64,000 nucleotides of DNA from Isoetes taiwanensis (taxonomy: Eukaryota > Streptophyta > Lycopodiopsida > Isoetales > Isoetaceae). Positions 12,056 through 21,765 of the stretch are shown here, in pieces. Numbering within the stretch: the first letter of the stretch is position 1; each line of letters starts with the position of its first letter. The stretch is taken from positions 16,763,030 through 16,827,029 of the forward strand of contig JAJEKV010000024.1 of assembly GCA_021234155.1 (NCBI GenBank), read 5' to 3'. Under the pieces are notes generated by a model. That model had not been told where the DNA came from and made no database searches. It worked only from the letters and a program-made list of their open reading frames with translations. The position numbers were made by a program, and so were the translations under genes.

Positions 12056-12214
12056 GGCGCTTCGGCCCGGACATGCCCCAGGACAAGCTCCAGCGCAAGT
12101 TGCGTTCAAAGATTCAATGATTCACGGAGTTCTGCAATTCACATCACGTATCGCATTTCGTTGCGTTCTTCATCGTGGCAAGAGCCAAGATATCCGTTGC
12201 TGAGAGTGGTACTA
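12056..12214 (-). rRNA. 5.8S rRNA copy
   Basis: The minus strand carries nearly the whole 5.8S, including CGATGAAGAACGCAACGAAA and the GAATTGCAGAACTCCGTGAA block. Its 5' end is altered (ACTCTCAGCAACGG is intact but the preceding bases differ from the usual AAACG). Length is about 159 bp. Confidence 0.88.
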
Positions 12215-12490
12215 TCCATCATTTCGCTATCCAAAGTCGCTCACCATCCAACACATAAGGTTCCTGAAACACAATGCAAATGGCACGGGAGGAGGGGAAC
12301 ACTTGCCCAATCCACGCGCACCCGAGCGTGTGGACGCCACCGGCAAGGAGCCCCCTCCCCGACGCGCCACCCCTTGGTGCCTCGCAAGGTAACCGAGTTT
12401 AGGGGAGCCATGCCGCGAGCAGCCACACCTCTAACTGTGGCCCCTCAGGGGAACAAAGAAACGGTTCAACAGTTTGCACGGACGTGTGTC
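12215..12490 (-). other. ITS1 spacer
   Basis: This is the spacer of about 275 bp between the 5.8S and 18S homologies. It is GC-rich with no coding signal. Together with ITS2 it could be used to place the species. Confidence 0.75.
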
Positions 12491-12503
12491 AATAATCCTT
12501 CTC

Positions 12504-12561
<58 letters not shown>

Positions 12562-12661
12562 ATGAACTTCTCACCTCGTCACCTGCAGTGAACCGCAAGC
12601 GTCGAGGCAATCCGAACACTTCACAGGACCATTCAATCGGTAGGAGCGACGTGGTGTGTAA

Positions 12662-12726
<65 letters not shown>

Positions 12727-13144
12727 TCAATAATTGCAATGATCTATCCCCATCGTGATGAAATTTCAAAAGATTGCCCGAGCCTATCAGCCCAGGGCAT
12801 GCACTCGTTGAATTCATCAGTGTAGCGTGCGTGTGGCCCAGAACATCTAAGGGCATCATAGACCTATTATTGCCTCAAACTTCCATCCGCTAGACGTGAA
12901 TAGTCCCTCTAAGAAGCTGGCCGCAAAGGAAGACCTTCGTATAGCTAGTTAGCAGGCTGAGGTCTCATTCATTATCGAAATTAACCAGACAAATCACTCC
13001 ACCAACTAAGAACGGCCATGCATCACCACCCATAGAATCAAGAAAGAGCTCTCAATCTGTCAATCCTTACTATCTCTGGACCTAGTAAGTTTCCCCGTGT
13101 TGAGTCAAATTAAGCCGCAGGCTCCACTCCTGGTGGTGCCCTTT

Positions 13145-13182
<38 letters not shown>

Positions 13183-13271
13183 ACCCCGGAACCCAAAAAC
13201 TTTGATTTCTCATGAGGTGCTGGCGGAGTCATCGAAGTAACATCCGCCGATCCCTAGTCGGTATCGTTTAC

Positions 13272-13318
<47 letters not shown>

Positions 13319-13319
13319 A

Positions 13320-13361
<42 letters not shown>

Positions 13362-14090
13362 AGTTCGTCTTTCATAAATCCAAGAATTTCGCCTCTGACA
13401 ATGAAATACGAATGCCCCCAACTATCCCTATTAATCATTACTCCGGTCCCGAAGACCAACGGAAAAGGACCGGGGTCCTATCACGTTATTCCATGCTAAC
13501 ATATTCAGAGCATAGGCCCGCTTTGAGCACTCTAATTTTTTCAAAGTAACAGCGTCAGCTTAGCGTCCCAGCCAATTAAGGCCAGGACAACGCCGCCAAC
13601 TAGAAGGGTGAAATGCCCCGTGCATCCCAACCTGAGATCCAACTACGAGCTTTTTAACTGCAACTTAGGAGCTGGAATTACCGCGGCTGCTGGCACCAGA
13701 CTTGCCCTTCAATGGATCCTCGTTAAGGGATTTAAATTGTACTCATTCCAATTACCAGACTTGTAGAAGCCCGGTATTGTTATTTATTGTCACTACCTCC
13801 CCGTATCGGGATTGGGTAATTTGCGCGCCTGCTACCTTCCTTGGATGTGGTCCGTCTCCCAGGCTCCCTCTCCAGAATCGAACCCTAATTCCCCGACACC
13901 CGTCACCACCATGGTAGGCCACTATCCTACCATCGAAAGTTGATAGGGCAGAAATTTGAATGAAATATTGCTGGCGCTAAGGCCGTGCGATTCGACTAGT
14001 TATCATGAGTCACCGCGTGAGCAGGCAAGCCTGCATCGGCCTTTTATCTGATAAATGCATCCCTTCCATGGGTCGGGACTTGGTGCACGT
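12491..14090 (-). rRNA. 18S rRNA copy, 5'-truncated and mutated
   Basis: The minus strand matches plant 18S from about position 165 to the 3' end, about 1.6 kb. The usual CCTGCGGAAGG near the 3' end reads CCTGGAGAAGG. The first roughly 165 nt are lost, with homology stopping at the GTGCACCAAGTCCCG block at 14090. Truncation of both 18S and 26S and many CpG losses mean that this is a single dispersed rDNA relic, not part of an active array. Confidence 0.88.
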
Positions 14091-14149
14091 TCATCTCTTC
14101 TATGCAAACGCGAAAACACGAGGCTCCTCTGACAAAAGCGGATCTGAAG

Positions 14150-15490
14150 TTTGCAGTATTCTTGATCGCCAAGGATAACTGCCCAGGCATGGATAGTAAA
14201 TGGCTTGATATCTTTCAGTCTTCTTGGGAGTGGACGTCCAACCTTCTGTAGCTAGCATATCAAGACCTTTTGCAGTCTCATCAGCTAGACAAGATACTTA
14301 ACACATGTCTCATTGCCTTGATCCCTAAAGTTAAGGAGCCTCTATAATCTCTCATTGGAGGTCGATTACCCTGCTGCTAGTAGTACAAAAAATCATAGCG
14401 AAGGCATATGCAGAAAAGCTGAAGACGATTTTGGCGATTTCGATTAGTGAAGAACAGACTGGCTTTTTGCCTGGCAGACATATTCTGAATAATGTAACTA
14501 CAGCCTATGAGGGAATCTATTGGGCAAGAAAAAATGGTCAGAGAGTAGTGTGGAATACGCAAAAGCCTATGACAGTGTCTCATGGTTGTTCCTCCATCGC
14601 ATCATGGACAAACTAGGTTTTGGTCCCTCCTTCTCCTCCATTGTCTGGAAGTTGTTGATGTCTGCTAAAGTAAAGGCTCTTTTCCAAGGGCATCCATCCC
14701 TATTTTTCTCAGTGGAAAGGGGCATTAGGGAGGGATGTTCACTTGCCCCATTTCTCTTCACTATTGTAGCTGACGGACTCTTGTAGTTGCTCCGCAGAGC
14801 AATGGATGATGGTCTTGTTGCTGGTTTGGGCATGGCTAATGGTTCCAGATAATTTGTAACCAGTTTGTTGACGATATGCTGGAGACTATAAAGGGAATCT
14901 GGACACAGTCAAACAACTTCTGGACATATTCTACCTTGCTTCAGGTTGTTTTTGAATTGATAGAAGTGTAAAACAATCTAGGCACTGGATGGTCCAACCT
15001 TGACTTGTTTGTCTCAGTATTCGTGGAATCTTGTTCCTCCGAGCATTACCACCAGTTTGCTTGGAGTTCCTTTTGATATGGAGATTTCAGCAGCTCAAGC
15101 ATGGGACCAGGTCATTCTCAGCCTTGAAATGCATTTGCTTTGTTTCCTTATCCATGGTTGAAAGAGTCCAGATAGCTATTTCTATTCTTAATAGTATGCA
15201 TGTGTATGTGGTTTCAGTGTTGTTAGCTCCTCCTCAAATATTCAAAGAGATCATTACGTTAGTTTGAAATTTTGTGTGGGTGGCAATGAGGCAAGTGCAG
15301 TTGTAAAAATCGGAGGGAGCGAGTACATCCGTCTCAAAAAGGATGGTGGTCGCGGTATGTCTGATCTCAAACTCTATGGTAAAGTAGTTCTTTCCAAGTT
15401 CCTTTCGAAGATTCTCTTGGGTCTGGCTAAGTAACATGTAGACATTCAAAGCAAAAAGCATAAAAGTTGCTTTGGTTGGCAAGCCAGCAG
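14150..15490 (+). pseudogene. L1-type LINE reverse transcriptase fragment
   Basis: The frames give QTGFLPGRHILNN, AKAYDSVSWLFL, GIREGCSLAPFLFTI and a decayed FVDD box (normally FADD), then GGRGMSDLKLYGK near 15350. This order is typical of the plant L1 RT and downstream region. Multiple stops and frameshifts are present. It begins within 60 bp of the truncated 18S end, but no target duplication was identified. 15491-15794 is a plain spacer before the second receptor kinase. Confidence 0.8.
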
Positions 15491-15976
15491 GCTTCAATTT
15501 TTGACAAAATGACTCTTTGCTTCACACGGCACGCAATTGAAAGTTCTGTCAATTCCCCCAGATTAAATTGTGAGCAGAGCAAGTGGCAGCAAACAGTCGA
15601 GTTTTTTGACCAATCATGCCATCCGCCCGAGTATCGCATGGAACTCTAGCTTCATCATTTCACAAATCTTGCTGGGGCGTCTTTGACGTGGTGATTCAGG
15701 AATACGTGGTTATTGACCCGGATCTATAAGACTTACCAATAATTCTGTAGTTGTAGATAGAAGAGCCTGCCTTCTCCTTCGCATTCCAGTAGCTATGGCC
15801 AACAAAATCACTCTGCTGATACTCTCCGCTCCTCTATTTAAATTTGGTTCTTGTGAATCAAAAATAAACTTGACTGCAGCAGGCTGGAGCTTAGCCTCCA
15901 ATCACACCATCACATCTCCAAATGGCTCCTTTGCATTGGGATTTTTTTCCATTTCAAACAGATTCTACGCCGGAAT

Positions 15977-16162
15977 TGTTGAAGAACGGAAGGAAAAGGG
16001 AGAGATGAAACAATCAAGAACAAGAAACTCTGTATATCTGGAATAAAGAATACAAAGTACATATATAGGGGCTCTGCCCCAATCACGGCTAAACCGCCGG
16101 ATATGGCCGTTGGATGCGCCCAACTACTCTACAGGTGGCATGCAGGGTTGTAATCTCTAACA
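15977..16162 (-). repeat. 3' LTR (in element orientation)
   Basis: This is a 186-bp terminal repeat with TG...CA ends. It is 185/186 identical to the copy at 17741-17926, preceded by target duplication GGAAT. Confidence 0.95.
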
Positions 16163-16174
16163 TTCCCCCCCAAA
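16163..16174 (-). other. Polypurine tract
   Basis: The minus strand reads TTTGGGGGGGAA immediately upstream of the 3' LTR. This is the standard priming site for plus-strand DNA synthesis. Confidence 0.85.
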
Positions 16175-16202
16175 CCTGATGCCACAAACCTAGAATCGTC
16201 AA

Positions 16203-17624
16203 TCATCCTGGATCCCACACAAAAGTATCCACTGTTATCTCTATAATTGTGAAGGCAAGAAAGCTCTCAAAACTTGAGTATTCCCAGCAATATGAATTCC
16301 TGAATTCATGGTCAACACCATAAAGATCATCAAGGCTGACTTGTTCCTCGGATTCTGTCAAACAAGGTAATCCATGCTTCATGCAAGACACCAACCATCT
16401 TGGGCATTGATCATCTAAATTCAAAGTAAAGAAACGTGAAAATGGACTCAAATCTTGATTCTGCCAACACAAATATGCTAGGATTTCTGCCAATGTCAGA
16501 AGGCTTTGGCCCAATTGGCTCATCAACCATTTATGCTGCAGGTGCTTTAAATGTTCCTCAGTGGCTTTTAGACAAACTTCAACCGGTAAGCTCCCCAACT
16601 CGCACCACTTCCTTCGATCCTTGGCAGTGAACAGGGTTTGATACTTAGGCTCCCTTTTGCAATAAGCCCATCTCCAGATCAATGTCCATCTGCAATCCTC
16701 CATAGCCTTGAGCATACAGGCCGATGCAAGTGTTTTGGGTTTCTCAATAATCTCATGCAATTCTGAAATAGTGAAACCTGACTCAAGAACCTGCATTGCT
16801 TGAATCTTCAAACCCAAGAATTCTTCACTGACTGGCAGCGCCAAATTTCCGCCATCAGCAGAATTGCCAACGTGTCTTTCTAGGCTCTTAGCCCAACTTT
16901 TCAAGTCCTCCAAAGCAGAAGCAAGAATACTGAAAAATTCCAAAAATCGTGCCTCTTTACCAGGGATAAGCTTCTCCTGTATGTGCTGCATTGACTCCTC
17001 CCCGAGGATCAATGGCTGCTCCAGGTCTATCGCTAAATCCTCTACTACTGCATCTGGTTTCTCCCATACTGGGTCCTTCACCAAACTTTCACCATAGGAA
17101 ATCAGTTTCTCCCGCAGGTCCCTCACTGAATCCTCTGCTTTGTCCTCCAAGATCAACTTCTCATTCAAGTTCCTCATTGATTCTTGGATCATGCCTTTAT
17201 CTGTAAAGAAAATCTCTTCACAGAAAAGGCTTTCTTCTTGTAAAGTAACATCTTCTTTGAAGATCCGCTGCACAAAGAGGTCTGTGCTTGGATCCGCCAT
17301 ACACAAAATCATCTGTCTCCGCAGATTTTCTGTTGAGTCCTTGCTAGGCATCAGCTCTGGTCGATCTAGCTTCACCTTCTCACAAATGTCCCTCCTTGAA
17401 GCCTGGTACATGCGCTCATCTACATGCAAGATTTCTTCACAAAAGAAGGTTTCTGCTTGTTGAAGAATCATCCCTTCAGCTACACTGTTTTGAAATTTCT
17501 TCTCTTGAATCTTTGGAAGATCCTGCCCTTTTGGACTGGGACATTGGAATGCCCAATGCCCAAAACCCAAACAGTTTTTGCACTGATCTTTCTTGAGGAC
17601 ATGCTTTGCCCTCCCTAAAATCAT
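16203..17624 (-). CDS. Retroelement-encoded CCHC zinc-knuckle protein, unknown function
   Basis: This is the only ORF of the LTR element, 473 codons, intact. The N-terminus has a zinc knuckle, CKNCLGFGHWAFQC (residues 15-28, C-x2-C-x4-H-x4-C). A run of imperfect repeats follows: two FCEEI blocks and several ExLREKLI/LNEKLI/IQEKLI blocks about 30-40 residues apart, acidic and charged. The C-terminal half is rich in tryptophan and leucine and probably globular. A gag normally has the knuckle at its C-terminal end, and I recognise no capsid motif. The ORF could be a rearranged gag, a captured host gene fragment, or a new gag type that packages RNA for a helper element. The intact frame agrees with the young LTRs. 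No similarity search was possible. Confidence 0.7.
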   Translation of the reverse strand: MILGRAKHVLKKDQCKNCLGFGHWAFQCPSPKGQDLPKIQEKKFQNSVAEGMILQQAETFFCEEILHVDERMYQASRRDICEKVKLDRPELMPSKDSTENLRRQMILCMADPSTDLFVQRIFKEDVTLQEESLFCEEIFFTDKGMIQESMRNLNEKLILEDKAEDSVRDLREKLISYGESLVKDPVWEKPDAVVEDLAIDLEQPLILGEESMQHIQEKLIPGKEARFLEFFSILASALEDLKSWAKSLERHVGNSADGGNLALPVSEEFLGLKIQAMQVLESGFTISELHEIIEKPKTLASACMLKAMEDCRWTLIWRWAYCKREPKYQTLFTAKDRRKWCELGSLPVEVCLKATEEHLKHLQHKWLMSQLGQSLLTLAEILAYLCWQNQDLSPFSRFFTLNLDDQCPRWLVSCMKHGLPCLTESEEQVSLDDLYGVDHEFRNSYCWEYSSFESFLAFTIIEITVDTFVWDPG

Positions 17625-17727
17625 AATTTCTTCCCTTCAGATCCCATACAGATCTTACTTAAATTCTTGCATCTGCCTCCCTTCCTCCAGGATCTACTCC
17701 ATTGAGAGTCCCTCTCAAATGGAGAGA

Positions 17728-17740
17728 GGCTCTGATACCA
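17728..17740 (-). other. Primer-binding site (initiator tRNA-Met)
   Basis: The minus strand reads TGGTATCAGAGCC directly next to the 5' LTR. The same 13-mer occurs after the Gypsy LTR at 24689 and at about 52430. Confidence 0.92.
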
Positions 17741-17926
17741 TGTTGAAGAACGGAAGGAAAAGGGAGAGATGAAACAATCAAGAACAAGAAACTCTGTATA
17801 TCTGGAATAAAGAATACAAAGTACATATATAGGGGCTCTGCCCCAATCACGGCTAAACCACCGGATATGGCCGTTGGATGCGCCCAACTACTCTACAGGT
17901 GGCATGCAGGGTTGTAATCTCTAACA
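17741..17926 (-). repeat. 5' LTR (in element orientation)
   Basis: This 186-bp terminal repeat is followed by target duplication GGAAT (17927-17931). It should carry the element's promoter. Confidence 0.95.
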
Positions 17927-18202
17927 GGAATATGATACGCAAGGACGCAGAACAAGACCAAGATATGGATTGCAAATAGGAACAATCCAGCAAGCCTTAA
18001 TGCATCCTTACAATTCTCTGGCAATGGGGCTTTGCGAGTAATGGAACCCAATGGAACTGTCATATGGAGTGCAGGCACTGCGGGGAAAAATGTAAGCTCG
18101 CTAGCTCTAGAGGAGGTTGGAAATTTGATATTGTATGATCATAATTCTAGTGCAGCATGGCAGAGTTTTGAACATCCAACAGATACATGGGTAGTAGGAA
18201 TG

Positions 18203-18282
18203 AACATAACATAACATAACATAACATAACATAACATAACATAACATAACATAACATAACATAACATAACATAACATAACAT
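18203..18282. repeat. (AACAT)16 pentanucleotide expansion inside the pseudogene
   Basis: These are sixteen perfect copies of AACAT. The intact paralogue has the short seed ACAACATAAC at the same place, coding for the end of LGYNIT, so the array probably grew from that seed while deleting neighbouring codons. Confidence 0.95.
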
Positions 18283-20163
18283 GTTGGCAGGCCACAGACC
18301 AGCCTGCAGCAGGTTGCTATTCTATGAAGATGATACAAGATAGCTCATATGTATCATTATGGAATGCATCTGTTCAATATTGGAGCAGTGGGAGATGGAG
18401 GGGAAATACCTTCCTGAACGTTCCGGAGCTCACACTTCAGTTCTTATATGACTTTTCTTTCGTCAATAGCTCTCAGTCTTCAAATGGCCTGCCATATTTT
18501 ACTTGGTCTGAAAAGGATCCCAGTGCACGATATTACTCGCATTTTACAATTGAGCCTGATGGAGTGATCAGAGTTAAATTTAGAGATTCAAATGATGGTT
18601 GGTTTCAAGCTTGGCAAGAACCCAAAGATGCCTGTGATGTTGAAAGAATGTGTGGTCAATTTGGAATCTGTAATATGGCCAATTCACCTGCCTGTAGCTG
18701 CCCATCTGGGTTTGTTCCTGCTGATAATGATCGATGGATGCAATCAGATTGGTCTCAGGGTTGTGTGCTAAAGCAATCCCTAAGTTGCTCCCAAACTTCT
18801 GATTTTGTCACATTGTCTCAAACATCTTATCAAACAAACGGTTCTGGCGTTGTAGGTCTTCAGATTTCAGCATCTTCTTGCAAGAACAGATGCCTGCAAA
18901 ATTGCTCCTGTGTAGCTTTTTCTTATGATACTACTGGATCTGGACAATGCTATTTGTATGGAGAAAATAATGCAGCATACAATGGCAAGACGTCATCTAG
19001 TATTTCTTCCACATCTTATCTTAAAATTACAGGTAGCAGCTCCCGACGTGGTATCATATTAGGTCTCTCTGTTGGGTGTGGCGTCCTCTTTGTAGCTGCT
19101 CTGTTGTTAGGCTTTATCATATTGCTTCAAAGGCGAAGACGAAGATTGGCCTATGTTCCTGGTGAACTGCACACCTTTAAATACAAAGACCTGAAATCTG
19201 CAACTTGGAATTTCAGCCAAACCCTTGGAGATGGGGGATTTGGGACAGTGTATAAGGGCAAACTTTATGATAGATCTTTAGTGGCCGTAAAAATGCTAAA
19301 GAAACAGAAGGAGGGTGACCAACATGGGGAAAAGGGATTTCAAGCAGAAGTAAAAACAATAGGAAACATTCAACACAAAAATCTAGTTTGCCTCAGGGGT
19401 TATTGTGCAGAGAATGCCCACAGGCTTCTAGTGTATGAATATGTAGAAAGAGGGTCCCTTAACCGTTATTTGTTCTCTGCAAATGATGCAGAGGATAAAC
19501 TGCTAGACTGGATCACCAGGTTCAACATTGCCCTAGGAACTGCAAGGGCACTAGCTTATCTACATGAAGAATGCAAGGATTGCATAATTCACTGTGACAT
19601 AAACCTGAGAACATATTACTAGACACAGATTTAAGTCCCAAGGTGTCAGATTTTGGGCTAGCCAAGTTGATGGGGAGAAACTTTAGCAGAGTGCTTACAA
19701 GCATGAAGGGAACAAGAGGTTACCTTGCTCCAGAATGGATATCAGGGGTGCCAATTACTACCAAGGCTGATGTGTTCAGCTATGGCATGACATTGTTTGA
19801 AATATTAGGCGGACGCAGAAATATCAAACTGGGTGAAGAGGATGCTGATAAGATGTTCTTTCCATTGTGGGTTATCAATCAGATGAAGGCAGGCAATACT
19901 GAAGCTGTGATTGATCCAAGATTGCAGGGAAATTTTGATAAGGTTCAGGTTGTGATGATGCTAAGATTGGCCATATGGTGTATCCAGGATGAAGAATCTG
20001 AGAGACCTGGCATGGGAAGAGTAGTGCAAATGCTTGAAGGGAGTGTAGAGGTGAAGGAGCCTCCTGTCCCCAAATCTTATCTCATGTATTGATTATTTAA
20101 TGTGGTTTTCCACGGTTGCCATAAAATAGGACAGTTCTGCATCTATTATATCAAGGAAAATTA

Positions 20164-21299
<1,136 letters not shown>

Positions 21300-21597
21300 C
21301 TAGGCCTTCTTAATCACTCCATGATCGCGCCTAAGATCTCCTACGCTATCCTTGGCCTATAATCACAAATATGAAAAGCACAGATCATAACCTTTGTGTG
21401 CCTAAGACTTTTTCAATAACTTACTTGCATACAATAAAAAGAGCACAGATCACCGATCTTTTCCCCCTAGAAACTTTTCCAAGAAACATAAAACATAAAC
21501 TGATCTAATTGCATGCATTATAAAGAGCAAAAATCATAAGCTTTTTCAGATAGAAACTTTCTCAAGAATGAGCACAAAAGAAAGAGCAAAAGCTAAA

Positions 21598-21741
21598 GGC
21601 TAGTTTGAATAATCCGGCCTCCCCTCTACTGTAGTATCCAGCCTGTGCAGCGATTAGTTCAATGGAGGGGGCTGGATAATACAGTAGCTGCTCAGGCCGG
21701 ATACTACAGTAGTAGAGAGGTGCGGATTATTCAACTGCCCC
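21598..21741. mobile_element. 144-bp MITE with 8-bp target duplication (hAT-like)
   Basis: The ends GGCTAGTTTGAATAATCCGG and the inverted CCGCACC-type arm GGATTATTCAACTGCCCC form inverted repeats of about 45-50 bp that include CTACTGTAGTATCC. A perfect AAGCTAAA duplication lies at 21590-21597 and 21742-21749. An eight-base duplication is the hallmark of hAT-superfamily movement. It carries no coding sequence. Confidence 0.88.
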
Positions 21742-21765
21742 AAGCTAAAAATATGCTTCAGAATT

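Larger units (their letters stand above)
15977..17926 (-). mobile_element. Non-autonomous LTR retrotransposon, 1,950 bp
   Basis: The element has two 186-bp LTRs, starting TGTTGAAG and ending CTCTAACA on the plus strand, with target duplication GGAAT at 15972-15976 and 17927-17931. It is transcribed on the minus strand: the primer-binding site TGGTATCAGAGCC (complementary to initiator tRNA-Met) abuts the LTR at 17741, and a polypurine tract TTTGGGGGGGAA abuts the other LTR at 16162. Between them is one ORF of 473 codons and no protease, RT, RNase H or integrase. It must therefore be mobilised in trans. The LTRs differ at a single base (16096 G versus 17860 A, a CpG site), so the insertion is young. 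Confidence 0.95.
15795..20092 (+). pseudogene. Disrupted G-type lectin receptor-like kinase, paralogue of the gene at 450-2774
   Basis: The coding parts are 15795-15976, 17927-18202, 18283-19602 and 19603-20092. They follow the intact paralogue: signal peptide, lectin domain (NGSFALGFFSISN), SLG region (YWSSGRWRGN), EGF and PAN cysteines, transmembrane helix, then kinase with GDGGFG, DFGLAKL and APEW. Four lesions are visible. First, an LTR retroelement lies after codon 60 with a GGAAT duplication. Second, directly after it the expected tryptophan codon reads TGA (17933-17935). Third, 80 bp of AACAT repeats (18203-18282) replace about ten codons and introduce stops. Fourth, one base is missing in the catalytic-loop codons HCDIKPEN near 19600. 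Elsewhere the frame is long and conserved, so loss of function was recent relative to the duplication. It is intronless like its sister. Confidence 0.92.

Noticed and set aside
12491-14090. Functional 18S rRNA gene
   Set aside because: It lacks the first 165 or so bases, has substitutions at strictly conserved sites, and lies outside an array.
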